Assembly (NCBI RefSeq): GCF_000519045.1
Contig: NZ_KI912532.1
Location: 3,215,867 to 3,279,866 of the forward strand
DNA: 64,000 bases
From: Dechloromonas agitata is5
Lineage (GTDB): Bacteria; Pseudomonadota; Gammaproteobacteria; Burkholderiales; Rhodocyclaceae
Reading direction: 5' to 3'
The notes under the pieces were generated by a model. The model made no database searches and had not been told where the DNA came from. It worked only from the letters and a program-made list of their open reading frames with translations. A program made the position numbers and the translations under genes. Positions 9,266 through 19,072 of the stretch are shown piece after piece (the first letter of the stretch is position 1; every line of letters starts with the position of its first letter).

Positions 9266-10428
9266 AGGACAGCCGCCCCCTGGTCGCCCACGTGATGTAT
9301 CGCTTCGACACCGGCGGTCTGGAAAACGGCATCGTGAACCTGATCAACCACATGCCGGCCAGCGCCTACCGCCATGCGGTGATCGCCCTCACGGAGATCA
9401 CCGATTTTCGCCAACGCATCCAGCGCGACGATGTCGAGTTCATCGCCCTGAACAAGGCGCCGGGCCATCTCCTGTGGATCTACCCCGAGCTTTTCAGGCT
9501 TTTCCGCCAGCTGCGTCCGGCCATCGTGCATACCCGCAACCTTGCCGCGCTGGAAGCCCAGGTGCCGGCCTGGCTGGCCGGTGTGAAGGGAAGAATTCAT
9601 GGCGAGCATGGCCGCGACGTGGGCGACTACGATGGCAAGAACAAGAAATACCAGTGGATCAGGCGGCTTTACAGCCCGTTCGTGAAACATTACATAGCGC
9701 TCTCGCGCGATCTGGCCGACTATCTGACCCATACCATCGGCATTACAGGTCATCGCGTGGCACAGATTTACAACGGCGTAGACGCTACCCGCTTCCAGCC
9801 GGCCAACAGCCGGCAACCCATTCCCGGCTCGCCCTTCCATGGCGCCCACGACTGGCTCGTTGGCACGGCCGGACGGATGCAGACCGTCAAGGACCAAACC
9901 AACCTTGCCCAGGCCTTCGTTCTCGCCATCCAGCAAGCGCCCCGGCTGCGCAGCCGCCTGCGCCTGATCATGGTTGGCGACGGCCCGCTGCGTGCGGCAT
10001 CGCAGGCCATCCTCGATAAGGCAGGCATGGCCGACCTGGCCTGGCTGCCCGGCGAACGCCAGGATGTGCCGGACGTCATGCGCGGCCTGGATTGCTTCGT
10101 GCTGCCCTCGATTGCCGAAGGTGTCTCGAACACCATCCTTGAAGCCATGGCCAGCGGATTGCCGGTCATCGCCACCGCCGTGGGCGGCAACCCGGAACTG
10201 GTTGTGGAAGGAGAAAGCGGCCTGCTCGTCCCGCCCTCCAACCCGATCGAGCTCGCCGCCGCGCTGATCGAACTGGCCGATGATCCCGAACGCGCCCGCG
10301 CCATGGGCAAGCACGGCCGCCAACTGGTCGAAAGCAACTACAGCATGGGCGCCATGGTGCGCCATTACCAGCAACTCTACGACCACCTTTTCTACGGAAA
10401 AATGCGGCAGCAACCCGACGCCCACTAG
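9262..10428 (+). CDS. XrtA/PEP-CTERM system glycosyltransferase (TIGR03088 type, GT4)
   Basis: 388 residues, GT-B. It opens with VAHVMYRFDTGGLENGIVNL, typical of this XrtA-associated family, and carries IHGEHGRDVGDYDGKN and the C-terminal IAEGVSNTILEAMASGLPV donor-site motif with the conserved glutamates. Predicted cytoplasmic transferase building the EPS repeat unit. The start ATG overlaps the exosortase stop (ATGA). A 20-bp gap with no terminator separates it from the amidotransferase, so the operon continues. Confidence 0.92.
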   Translation: MKDSRPLVAHVMYRFDTGGLENGIVNLINHMPASAYRHAVIALTEITDFRQRIQRDDVEFIALNKAPGHLLWIYPELFRLFRQLRPAIVHTRNLAALEAQVPAWLAGVKGRIHGEHGRDVGDYDGKNKKYQWIRRLYSPFVKHYIALSRDLADYLTHTIGITGHRVAQIYNGVDATRFQPANSRQPIPGSPFHGAHDWLVGTAGRMQTVKDQTNLAQAFVLAIQQAPRLRSRLRLIMVGDGPLRAASQAILDKAGMADLAWLPGERQDVPDVMRGLDCFVLPSIAEGVSNTILEAMASGLPVIATAVGGNPELVVEGESGLLVPPSNPIELAAALIELADDPERARAMGKHGRQLVESNYSMGAMVRHYQQLYDHLFYGKMRQQPDAH

Positions 10429-10448
10429 AACACAGAGAACCAGACCCC

Positions 10449-12356
10449 ATGTGCGGAATTACCGGCATCTTCGACACCCGCAGCCGGCGCGACATTGACC
10501 GCGCCGTCCTGCACCGAATGAACGAGGCCCAGTTTCATCGCGGCCCCGATGAAGGCGGCTTGCACATCGAGCCCGGCCTCGGCCTCGGCCATCGCCGCCT
10601 CTCGATCATCGACCTGTCCACCGGCCAGCAGCCGCTGTACAACGAAGACAAGAGTGTTTGCGTCGTCTTCAACGGCGAGATCTACAACTACCAGGAGCTG
10701 ATCCCCGAACTGCAGGCGCTCGGCCACGTTTTCCACACCCGCAGCGACACCGAAGTCATCGTGCACGCCTGGGAAGCCTGGGGCGAGCGTTGCGTCGACC
10801 GCTTCCGCGGCATGTTCGCCTTCGCGCTGTGGGACCGCAATCGCGAAACCCTGTTCCTGGCCCGCGACCGCCTCGGCGTCAAGCCGCTGTTCTATGCCCT
10901 GCTCGATGATGGCAGCTTCCTCTTCGGCTCCGAACTGAAATCCCTGCTGGCCCACGGCGGCCTCAAGCGCGACATCGATCCCTGTGCCGTCGAGGAATAC
11001 TTCGCCCTCGGCTACGTTGCCGAGCCGCGTGCCATCTTCAAGCAGGCCAGGAAGCTGCCGCCGGCGTGCACCCTGTTGCTCCGTCGTGGCCAGCCGGTCG
11101 GCCAGCCGCGCGAATACTGGGATGTGCGCTTCACGCTCGACAACCCGATCAGCGACGCCGATGCCCAGGCCGAACTCACCCACCGCCTGGAAGAGTCGAT
11201 CAAGCTCCGCATGATCTCGGAAGTGCCGCTCGGCGCCTTCCTCTCCGGCGGCGTCGACTCCAGCGCCGTGGTCGCCATGATGGCCGGCCTCTCGGCCAAC
11301 CCGGTCAACACCTGCTCGATCGGCTTCTCCGACCCGGCCTTCAACGAGTCCGAATTCGCCAGGATGGTGGCCGACCGCTACCACACCAACCACCACCTCG
11401 ACGTAGTGGAAAGCGACGACTTCGACCTGATCGACACCCTGGCCCGCCTCTACGACGAGCCCTACGCCGACAGCTCGGCCATTCCCACTTACCGGGTCTG
11501 CCAGCTCGCCCGCAAGCACGTCACCGTCGCCCTTTCCGGCGATGGCGGGGATGAGAGCTTCGGCGGCTACCGCCGCTACAAGCTGCACCTGATGGAAGAG
11601 AAGATGCGTTCGGCCCTGCCCCTCGGCCTGCGCCGGCCGCTATTCGGCACGCTGGGCAAGCTCTACCCGAAAGCCGACTGGGCACCGCGCGTCTTCCGTG
11701 CCAAGACCACCTTTGAGGGTATCGCCCGATCCTCAGTGGAGGGCTACTTCCACTCCGTCTCCATCCTGCGCGCCCCAATGCGCAACCAGCTGTTCAGCCC
11801 GCAATTCAAGGCCGCACTCGGCGGTTACGACGCGCTGCAGGTATTCACCGACCACGCCGCCAAGGCCGACACCCAGGATCCGCTGGCCCTGATCCAGTAC
11901 CTCGATCTCAAGACCTACCTGATCGGCGACATCAACACCAAGGTCGACCGCGCCAGCATGGCCCACTCGCTGGAAGTGCGCGAACCGCTGATGGATCACA
12001 AGCTGGTCGAATGGCTGGCCACCCTGCCCTCGACACAGAAGATTCGCGGCCAGGAAGGCAAGTACCTGCTGAAGAAGGCCATGGAGCCGCACCTGCCGAA
12101 CGACGTGCTGTACCGCCCCAAGATGGGCTTTTCCGTGCCGCTCGCCCGCTGGTTCCGCGGCCCGCTCAAGGCCCGCGTGCAGGAATCGATCCTCGGCTCG
12201 CGCCTGGCCGACACCGGCTGGTTCAACCGCGATTATCTGCAGGAACTGGTGCGCGACCACAACAACGGCAACCGCGACTACAGCGCCTCGATCTGGACCA
12301 TCCTGATGTTAGAAGCCTTCCTGCGCAACGTCATGGAGGCGGGAGAAGCGGCATGA
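10449..12356 (+). CDS. XrtA/PEP-CTERM system glutamine amidotransferase (asparagine synthase-like, TIGR03108 type)
   Basis: 635 residues. The class II glutaminase domain is intact: nucleophile Cys2 (MCGITGIF), RRLSIIDL around 49-56 and FNGEIYNY around 74-81. The ATP-pyrophosphatase PP-loop SGGVDSS sits at residues 266-272, and later GDGGDESFGGYRRY completes the synthetase site. It should transfer glutamine-derived ammonia to an activated carboxylate, plausibly amidating a uronic-acid residue or an aminoacyl group of the EPS; the acceptor is unknown. It overlaps the next glycosyltransferase start by 4 bp. Compare with the homologue at 21.3-23.0 kb, which has lost the glutaminase site. Confidence 0.94.
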   Translation: MCGITGIFDTRSRRDIDRAVLHRMNEAQFHRGPDEGGLHIEPGLGLGHRRLSIIDLSTGQQPLYNEDKSVCVVFNGEIYNYQELIPELQALGHVFHTRSDTEVIVHAWEAWGERCVDRFRGMFAFALWDRNRETLFLARDRLGVKPLFYALLDDGSFLFGSELKSLLAHGGLKRDIDPCAVEEYFALGYVAEPRAIFKQARKLPPACTLLLRRGQPVGQPREYWDVRFTLDNPISDADAQAELTHRLEESIKLRMISEVPLGAFLSGGVDSSAVVAMMAGLSANPVNTCSIGFSDPAFNESEFARMVADRYHTNHHLDVVESDDFDLIDTLARLYDEPYADSSAIPTYRVCQLARKHVTVALSGDGGDESFGGYRRYKLHLMEEKMRSALPLGLRRPLFGTLGKLYPKADWAPRVFRAKTTFEGIARSSVEGYFHSVSILRAPMRNQLFSPQFKAALGGYDALQVFTDHAAKADTQDPLALIQYLDLKTYLIGDINTKVDRASMAHSLEVREPLMDHKLVEWLATLPSTQKIRGQEGKYLLKKAMEPHLPNDVLYRPKMGFSVPLARWFRGPLKARVQESILGSRLADTGWFNRDYLQELVRDHNNGNRDYSASIWTILMLEAFLRNVMEAGEAA

Positions 12357-13570
12357 TTCGCGTCCTGCACGTCCTCGACCATTCCATCCCGCTGCACAGC
12401 GGCTACACCTTCCGCACCGCCGCCCTGCTCCGCGAACAGCGCGCCCTGGGCTGGGAAACCTTCCACCTGACCTCCCCCAAGCAGGGCAAAACATCCACCC
12501 CGTTCGACGACGTGGATGGCCTGCGCTTCTACCGCACCCCGCCCGCCACCGGCTTTCTGGCCGACCTGCCCATCGGCCGGGAGCTGGCCCTGATGCAGCA
12601 ACTGGAAACCCGGCTGGAAGCAGTCGCCCGCGACATCCGGCCGGACATCATCCATGCCCATTCGCCGGTACTCAACGCCCTGCCAGCCATCAAGGTCGCC
12701 CGCAAACTCGGCATCCCGGTCGTTTATGAAATCCGGGCCTTCTGGGAAGATGCCGCCGTCGATCATGGCAGCACCACCGAAGGCAGCCTGCGTTATCGCG
12801 CCACCCGCGCCCTCGAAACCCGCGCCATCCGCCAGGTCGACCACGTCTTCACCATCTGCGAAGGCCTGCGCGCCGACATCGTGGCGCGCGGCATCCCGGC
12901 AGAGAAGGTCACCGTCATTCCCAACGCCGTCGACGTTGCCTCCTTCCAGCTGGCCAGCCCGCCTGACCCGCAGTTGCAGGAAAAATGGGGCCTGAGCGGC
13001 AAAACGGTCATCGGCTTCATCGGCTCCTTCTACGCCTATGAAGGCCTCGACCTGCTGCTCGAGGCCCTGCCGGAACTGATCCGCCAGCGCCCCGATGTGC
13101 GCGTGCTGCTCGTTGGTGGCGGCCCGCAGGAAGCCAACCTCCGCCGGCAAGCCGAACGCCTCGGCATCAGCGAGCACGTCATCTTCACCGGCCGTGTGCC
13201 GCACCAGGAAGTCAGTCGCTACTACGACCTGATCAACATCCTGGCCTACCCGCGCCACCCGATGCGCCTGACCGAACTGGTCACCCCGCTCAAGCCGCTA
13301 GAGGCCATGGCCCAGGGCCAGCTGTTCGTCGCCTCCGATGTCGGCGGCCACAAGGAACTCATCGAGCATGGCAAGACCGGCATACTGTTCAAGGCTGGCG
13401 ACTGCAAGGCCTTGACCAATGCCCTGCTCGGGTTGCTCAACGATCGCCAGCGCTGGCCGGAACTGAAGGCCAATGGCCGGCATTTTGTCGAATCGGTGCG
13501 CAACTGGCGGAACAGCGTGGCGAATTACGTAGCGCCTTACCAGGCGTTGACCGGAAAAACCGGCTGCTGA
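12353..13570 (+). CDS. XrtA-associated glycosyltransferase (TIGR04063 type, GT4)
   Basis: 405 residues. The ATG at 12353 overlaps the amidotransferase stop; the much longer open frame upstream is only overlap. MIRVLHVLDHSIPLHSGYTF is the typical N-terminus of this exosortase-linked family, which I recall as being named after a Dechloromonas aromatica gene. VIGFIGSFYAYEGLDLLLEA and the C-terminal LVTPLKPLEAMAQGQLFV give the nucleotide-sugar binding half. Predicted to add one residue of the EPS repeat; sugar specificity is not readable. Confidence 0.92.
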   Translation: MIRVLHVLDHSIPLHSGYTFRTAALLREQRALGWETFHLTSPKQGKTSTPFDDVDGLRFYRTPPATGFLADLPIGRELALMQQLETRLEAVARDIRPDIIHAHSPVLNALPAIKVARKLGIPVVYEIRAFWEDAAVDHGSTTEGSLRYRATRALETRAIRQVDHVFTICEGLRADIVARGIPAEKVTVIPNAVDVASFQLASPPDPQLQEKWGLSGKTVIGFIGSFYAYEGLDLLLEALPELIRQRPDVRVLLVGGGPQEANLRRQAERLGISEHVIFTGRVPHQEVSRYYDLINILAYPRHPMRLTELVTPLKPLEAMAQGQLFVASDVGGHKELIEHGKTGILFKAGDCKALTNALLGLLNDRQRWPELKANGRHFVESVRNWRNSVANYVAPYQALTGKTGC

Positions 13571-13579
13571 TGTAGCCCC

Positions 13580-14773
13580 ATGTCGCGCCCGATCAAAACC
13601 CTCCTTTTTTCGACCCTCTTCCCCAGCACTGCCCGGCCGGTTCACGGCATTTTTGTCGAGACACGACTACGTGAGCTACTCAAAACCAGAGCAGTGGAAA
13701 CCAAGGTGGTGGCGCCGGTGCCGTGGTTCCCGTTCAAGGGGGATCGCTTTGGCGATTACGGAAAATTTGCCGCTACCCCACGCCATGAAGAACGACATGG
13801 GGTCGAGGTGTTTCACCCACGCTATTTCCTGCCCCCCCGTATAGGCATGAACATAGCCCCTTACGCCCTTGCACGCGGCGCCCTGCCAACAATCAAAAGG
13901 ATCATCCGCGAGGGGTTTGACTTCGACCTGATCGATGCTCACTACTATTACCCGGATGGCGTAGCGGCAGGTTTCATCGCCAAGAAATTAGGGAAACCGT
14001 TTGTGGTAACTGCCAGGGGCACCGACATCAATGTGCTACCCAATTACCCAATTCCCCACCGCCTGATCCTGGAAACAGCGGCAGCGGCATCCGCATCCAT
14101 CGGCGTTTCACGGGCTCTAACAGACAAACTGGCAGCGCTTGGGGCCGAGCCTGAAAAACTCAAGGTCTTTCGCAATGGCGTCGACCTGATGCGCTTTTAC
14201 CCCCAGCCCCAGGACGTGGCTCGCCGGCAGATTGGGATTCCAATCGCGCCGGATAAAAAACTGATGCTCTCGGTCGGCAACCTGGTGGAACTAAAGGGCC
14301 ACCATCTGGCGATTGAAGCGCTCACCCAGCTACCAGCAAATACACGCCTGGCAATCGTTGGCAAGGGCATGGAGCGTGAACGGCTGGAGGCGCTTGCCCG
14401 CCGACTTGGCGTGGCAGATCGTGTTTATTTTGCGGGAATGATCCAGCCCGACCAGCTCAAGTGGTGGTACAGCGCTTCGGATGTCCTCGTCCTGTGCTCC
14501 AGCCGGGAAGGATGGCCTAATGTCCTGCTCGAAGCGATGGCCTGCGGGACTCCGGTCGTCGCCACCAATGTCGGCGGTATCAAGGAAATGCTCACACAGG
14601 ATGTCGGGTTGATTCTGGCAGAGCGCTCCAGCGCGGCGCTGGTTTCAGCTCTTAAAAACCTATTCTCCGTGCCACCCGAGCGGCAGAAGGTTCGTCGCCA
14701 TGCCGAGCAATTCGCGTGGGACCAAACGTCACAAGCCCAACTACAACTCTTCAGACAGATCAGCCATGCGTGA
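13580..14773 (+). CDS. Glycosyltransferase family 4
   Basis: 397 residues, GT-B fold. N-terminal FSTLFPSTARPVHGIFVETR and ARGTDINVLPNYP are typical of GT4 enzymes in XrtA loci. The donor-site segment SREGWPNVLLEAMACGTPVV carries the EX7E glutamates. Codon use becomes slightly less GC-rich than in the upstream genes. The stop overlaps the following membrane gene by 8 bp, indicating coupled translation. It should act on the lipid-linked EPS precursor in the cytoplasm. Confidence 0.9.
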   Translation: MSRPIKTLLFSTLFPSTARPVHGIFVETRLRELLKTRAVETKVVAPVPWFPFKGDRFGDYGKFAATPRHEERHGVEVFHPRYFLPPRIGMNIAPYALARGALPTIKRIIREGFDFDLIDAHYYYPDGVAAGFIAKKLGKPFVVTARGTDINVLPNYPIPHRLILETAAAASASIGVSRALTDKLAALGAEPEKLKVFRNGVDLMRFYPQPQDVARRQIGIPIAPDKKLMLSVGNLVELKGHHLAIEALTQLPANTRLAIVGKGMERERLEALARRLGVADRVYFAGMIQPDQLKWWYSASDVLVLCSSREGWPNVLLEAMACGTPVVATNVGGIKEMLTQDVGLILAERSSAALVSALKNLFSVPPERQKVRRHAEQFAWDQTSQAQLQLFRQISHA

Positions 14774-16061
14774 CCTGCTTCTCGGCACCATCATTCTCGT
14801 CATCTGCATCGCGGCGCTTCGTCGGCCGTGGATAGGCATCCTCGGCTGGACATGGATCAGCCTGATGAACCCCCACGCCCTGACCTGGGCCCTGAACAAA
14901 ATGCCGGTTGCGGCAGCCATCGCCGGTAGCACCTTGATTGGCCTGGTGGCGACGAAAGACCGTCGAGAAATATTCGTCACAAGAGAGAACGCAGTCTTGA
15001 TCATATTCATGCTCTGGATGTGCCTAACCTTGCCCTTTTCATTCGACCTAGAAGGAAGCTATGAAATGTGGAAGCGGGTCATGAAGATTGACTTCATGAT
15101 CCTCATCGCCATGGTGCTGCTGTACTCGAAAAAACACATCACCGCTCTTGTCTGGGTCATCATCGGCTCGGTTGGCTACTACGGGGTCAAAGGCGGTGCA
15201 TTCACCATCCTTACGGGCGGCAGCTACCGTGTCTGGGGGCCGACAGGCACTTTCATTGAAGGCAACAATGAACTTGCGCTGGCTTTGATCATCATCCTCC
15301 CACTGTTCCGATTCCTGCAGTTGCAGATGATCTCCCGCTGGGGCAAGCACCTAATGACCATAGCCATGCTGCTCTGCGCTGCTGCTGCACTCGGTACCCA
15401 CTCTCGCGGCGCACTGCTGGCGATTGCAGCCATGGCTATATCGCTGTGGTGGTACGGTGGGCGGAAGGTGGGGCTACTCCTCATCATCCTCGGCGCAGGA
15501 ATTACCCTCTTGATGTTCATGCCTGAACATTGGACAGCCCGCATGACCACGATCTCGGAGTATCGCGAGGATGCCTCAGCAATGGGGCGCATCAATGCCT
15601 GGTGGATGGCTTGGAATCTGGCCGCAAAAAACTTTTTTGGTGGTGGATATGAGATCTATAACCTGATCACATTCAGCCAGTACGCACCAGATCCCACAGA
15701 CGTCCACGCTGCACACAGCATCTACTTCCAGGTATTGGGCGAACACGGCTTCATCGGTCTGTTCCTGTTTATCCTCCTATGGTGGCTGGTCTGGCTTTCT
15801 GCCTCCGGATTGCGCAAGCTTGGCAAGGATAAAAATCCAGAGACGAAATGGGCATCCGACCTCGGCGCAATGTGCCAGGTCAGCATGACCGGCTATGCTG
15901 TTGGGGGGGCATTCCTCAGCTTGGCCTACTTTGACTTGCCCTACAACATTCTCGTGCTGGTCGTTTTGACCAAACGCTGGGTGGACCGTAAAGCCTGGCA
16001 GGAAGAAGAAGAGCAACCCGTGGCAGATACAGTTCCTGTGCTGGCAAAGGTAAAGCCATGA
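14766..16061 (+). CDS. Putative O-glycosylation ligase / polymerase, exosortase A-associated (TIGR03097 type)
   Basis: 431 residues with about ten hydrophobic segments. The ATG at 14766 is chosen over the longer upstream frame because it begins at a membrane helix (MRDLLLGTIILVICIAALRR). Family features are the early WISLMNPHALTWAL and the periplasmic loop AHSIYFQVLGEHGFIGL, which resembles the Wzy/WaaL O-antigen ligase-polymerase signature. It probably polymerises EPS repeat units or transfers them to a protein or lipid acceptor on the periplasmic face; which of the two cannot be told from sequence. The stop overlaps the next ATG (ATGA). Confidence 0.87.
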   Translation: MRDLLLGTIILVICIAALRRPWIGILGWTWISLMNPHALTWALNKMPVAAAIAGSTLIGLVATKDRREIFVTRENAVLIIFMLWMCLTLPFSFDLEGSYEMWKRVMKIDFMILIAMVLLYSKKHITALVWVIIGSVGYYGVKGGAFTILTGGSYRVWGPTGTFIEGNNELALALIIILPLFRFLQLQMISRWGKHLMTIAMLLCAAAALGTHSRGALLAIAAMAISLWWYGGRKVGLLLIILGAGITLLMFMPEHWTARMTTISEYREDASAMGRINAWWMAWNLAAKNFFGGGYEIYNLITFSQYAPDPTDVHAAHSIYFQVLGEHGFIGLFLFILLWWLVWLSASGLRKLGKDKNPETKWASDLGAMCQVSMTGYAVGGAFLSLAYFDLPYNILVLVVLTKRWVDRKAWQEEEEQPVADTVPVLAKVKP

Positions 16062-17008
16062 CGCTCCTTAAAGCAGCTTTTCATCTTGCTTCACCAGGTG
16101 GGCGCCGCGGGAAACTGACCACTTTTATCTTTCATCGCGTCCTCCCCAAACCTGACCCGATCTTTCCGGGCGAACCGGATGCCGCACGCTTTGATCAGAT
16201 ACTGGGCTGGATCACGTCATGGTTCAACGTATTGCCTCTGGATGTTGCAGTTGAACGCTTAAAAACCGGAAGACTGCCGCCGCGTGCAGCAGCAATCACC
16301 TTCGATGACGGCTATGCGGACAACTGCACCGTCGCCATGCCCATCCTTCAAAAGCACAAATTGCCTGCCTGCTTCTTCGTGGCCACCGGCTTTCTGGATG
16401 GCGGGCGGATGTGGAACGACACAGTCATCGAATCAATTCGCGCCTGCCGGGATAGCCATCTTGATTTGACTGCAATCGACTTGGGCAATCATGCGATCGG
16501 TTCTGCTACCGAGAAACGGGCGGCCATCGAAGCAATCATCGGCCGAATCAAATACCTGCCGGTTAACGAGCGCCTCGCGCTAACCGAAAAGCTGACCGAA
16601 GCAGCTTCGGCCAGCCCCCCAAGCGATCTCATGATGACATCGGCCCAGGTCACGGAACTCTACGCCGGCGGCATGCAGATCGGTGCCCATACCGTTTCAC
16701 ACCCCATCCTGGCACGCACCTCCATCAGTGAGGCCCGCCAGGAAATCGCCGACAGCAAGCTGTTTCTGGAGAAACTACTACAGACGCGGATTGGACTGTT
16801 TGCCTACCCGAACGGCAAGCCAGGGGGTGATTATTTACCCGAACATGCAGTTCTTGTTCGCGAGCTGGGTTTCGATGCCGCGGTATCTACAGCATGGGGA
16901 GTTGCTGATTCAAACGCCAGCGTCTTCGAAATCCCTCGCTTTACCCCTTGGGACAAATCACGGCTGGGCTATGCAACCCGACTTTTAAAAAACTGTGCAA
17001 AACAGTAA
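16058..17008 (+). CDS. Polysaccharide deacetylase (CE4/NodB-like)
   Basis: 316 residues. AAITFDDGYADN contains the NodB-type catalytic and metal aspartates, IGAHTVSHPILA provides the metal histidines, and FAYPNGKPGGDY is a later family motif. It differs from the XrtA-specific deacetylase at 4.6 kb in length and sequence and is closer to general CE4 enzymes. No obvious signal peptide is present. It is the last + strand gene before the strand switch at 17.0 kb; the 63-bp gap that follows is AT-rich with short A- and T-runs but I see no solid hairpin. Confidence 0.9.
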   Translation: MTLLKAAFHLASPGGRRGKLTTFIFHRVLPKPDPIFPGEPDAARFDQILGWITSWFNVLPLDVAVERLKTGRLPPRAAAITFDDGYADNCTVAMPILQKHKLPACFFVATGFLDGGRMWNDTVIESIRACRDSHLDLTAIDLGNHAIGSATEKRAAIEAIIGRIKYLPVNERLALTEKLTEAASASPPSDLMMTSAQVTELYAGGMQIGAHTVSHPILARTSISEARQEIADSKLFLEKLLQTRIGLFAYPNGKPGGDYLPEHAVLVRELGFDAAVSTAWGVADSNASVFEIPRFTPWDKSRLGYATRLLKNCAKQ

Positions 17009-17071
17009 AAAATTTTGCTTTTTTATAAACCCGAGTATATAACAACCAATCCTAGCAAATAAATTATCATA

Positions 17072-18028
17072 TTAACCACGATCGCTTTCTCTTGGCCATA
17101 GCCGCCTTGGCAGTTCTTTTGCACCATCAAGACCTTTAAACTTAGACATAGAATCGAATGAATATCTCGATAATAGTCTAAGTTTTTTTATTTTGTTCCA
17201 TTCTTCTGGGCAAGCGGCCACCCAAGAGCTAACCAATCTCCATACATCAGATGGCAGGGCCTCAGGTAACATCTTTTGTTTACCAAGGAAATACCTAACT
17301 GCAGTGTTCTCCAGGTCACCTCGTGATTGCCGCACTTTCCGGCTGATGGCTGATTTTATGTCCGAATATCTCCACCATTTCTTAACAGGTGTATCCCAAG
17401 TCACCTCAGAAACAACAAGCAAACGACCAATATCCCAGTTATTTGTGCTGGGATCCAACCCAAATGCAAGCCAAGCTCCAACCAGCGAGTCTGTCCGATA
17501 CATACCTAAGGGGATTCTAATACCACGTCGCTTAATTGTTTCTATCACACTACCTTTAATTGCGCAGAAATTACCATGAAAACCTCCTTCAGCCAACATT
17601 TTCTCTGCCAATTTATCAGATGAATTACTGCCCGAGGGGACCCCGCAACCTCCAACTGATTGCGACTCCCGCTCTAGCGCAGAACCAAGTAATTCAATAG
17701 AACCAGATCTTAGGCCGACGTACCCATCCATAAAAAAAGCAATACTCTGTCCATCCCAAATACGATGGAAATAACTATTCCATGCATTTGCCTTATCACC
17801 AAACTCAATAACCCATACCCTTAATCGCCGATCTTCGCCCAAGCTCCCATCTAATTGACAAACCAAATCAGATGCAAGCCGAGTGTTACCATTAATCAAA
17901 ACATCAACGACAGTATTATTATTAACAGACAACAAGACATTGTGAATAGTCGCAATCAACAGTGAAACCGGTTCGCGAGAGGCAAAAATAGTAAGCGACC
18001 ATTTCCAAGGCCCAGAATTTTTGTTCAC
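17072..18028 (-). CDS. Possible family 2-like glycosyltransferase (divergent)
   Basis: 318 residues from a GTG start whose first bases overlap the upstream gene's TGA. No family is certain. The N-terminal SLTIFASREPVSLLIATIHNVLL resembles the opening of GT2 transferases, and a central SIAFFMDGYVGLRSGSIELL could be a degenerate DxD donor-binding region. A transferase-like MYRTDSLVGAWLAFGLDP follows. The gene is clearly more AT-rich than the EPS core, suggesting acquisition by transfer. It sits last in a - strand operon with an acyltransferase-like membrane protein, so a role in an optional EPS decoration is an inference. Confidence 0.6.
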   Translation of the reverse strand: MNKNSGPWKWSLTIFASREPVSLLIATIHNVLLSVNNNTVVDVLINGNTRLASDLVCQLDGSLGEDRRLRVWVIEFGDKANAWNSYFHRIWDGQSIAFFMDGYVGLRSGSIELLGSALERESQSVGGCGVPSGSNSSDKLAEKMLAEGGFHGNFCAIKGSVIETIKRRGIRIPLGMYRTDSLVGAWLAFGLDPSTNNWDIGRLLVVSEVTWDTPVKKWWRYSDIKSAISRKVRQSRGDLENTAVRYFLGKQKMLPEALPSDVWRLVSSWVAACPEEWNKIKKLRLLSRYSFDSMSKFKGLDGAKELPRRLWPRESDRG

Positions 18029-18984
18029 TTACAACCTCCTTCAGCCACTCTGGATTTGGCAACAACCTGCGCTATCAGATTTGAAAATTTATTAATTAAA
18101 TATGCAAGAAAAAGAATATTAATTATCGAAAAAACATAAGAAGTTACAACACCAAGCACTGGTGATCGTACAAAAAGATAAGTATGCAAAAAATAGATTT
18201 CAAGCACGCAGGGCAGCCAACAATTTAGCGGGCCCAATAATCCACTGGGCACCCTCGCAACCAACAACAAACTCGCAACAAGGATTGACAAAATGGTGAT
18301 AAAAAACACATTAGCCAGCTTAAAACCAAAGAAGTTCAGGCCCAGAAACAAACCCGACAAAAAAACAAATAAATATATTATTTTAGAAACACAGGGAATC
18401 CAATTTACTCTGGATAGAAATACACCAAAACCAAAGCCAAAAACAGTCAACCAAAGCATGTAAGGAGGGCTTGCATATATTTGACCCAAAAGGCAAAACA
18501 CCCCAAGCGTAATGATAAAAAAAATGGTTCGATTTTTGGTTGAACAAATAAAATTTAAAAACGGATAAACACCATAAAAAACAAGGAGCACAGTAAAAAA
18601 CCACAAGCCGTTACCAAAGGGGCTAACATTCTTAACACCAAACCAATCGAGAAAACCAACTAACCCAAATGCGGAAAAAAATGTATGGGTATGCGCAATA
18701 TTTTCTCGGCCTTCCCATATAAAGAGAAGCAATAAAAAACCGTTTATCGCAATCAGCGACGGCAAAAGTCTTCTAGCCTTCCCCAGAAAAAAACTGCTAA
18801 TCTTGAATGTTCCTCGGTATCGATAAGCGGTGAAGTAGCCTGATGAAAATGCAAAAACAAAAAGAGCAATAGATACAGGAACCCAAAGAATCGAACCATC
18901 AAAATAATGACCAGTAGCTACCAATAGTATCAAGACGAGTTTGGCCACTGAAAAATTCTCACTAATTTGCTGTTGACTTAACAT
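18025..18984 (-). CDS. Acyltransferase 3-like integral membrane protein
   Basis: 319 residues from the ATG at 18984; an in-frame TTG at 19017 would add 11 residues and neither start has a clear ribosome site. About ten hydrophobic helices. The first, AKLVLILLVATGHYFDG, has the position and histidine of the acyltransferase-3 (OafA/WzyF-type) catalytic helix; ARRLLPSLIAING is the second family landmark. Such enzymes O-acylate surface polysaccharides using acyl donors from the cytoplasm. The composition is strongly AT-rich, with many A/T homopolymers, unlike the flanking EPS genes. Confidence 0.72.
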   Translation of the reverse strand: MLSQQQISENFSVAKLVLILLVATGHYFDGSILWVPVSIALFVFAFSSGYFTAYRYRGTFKISSFFLGKARRLLPSLIAINGFLLLLFIWEGRENIAHTHTFFSAFGLVGFLDWFGVKNVSPFGNGLWFFTVLLVFYGVYPFLNFICSTKNRTIFFIITLGVFCLLGQIYASPPYMLWLTVFGFGFGVFLSRVNWIPCVSKIIYLFVFLSGLFLGLNFFGFKLANVFFITILSILVASLLLVARVPSGLLGPLNCWLPCVLEIYFLHTYLFVRSPVLGVVTSYVFSIINILFLAYLINKFSNLIAQVVAKSRVAEGGCK

Positions 18985-19072
18985 TTTAACAATCAGCGCC
19001 CCATTGCTCAAAAACAATCACACCAAAGTTCTCTATATCCACCCATTAATATTTAGCCCACTATTCCCTAAA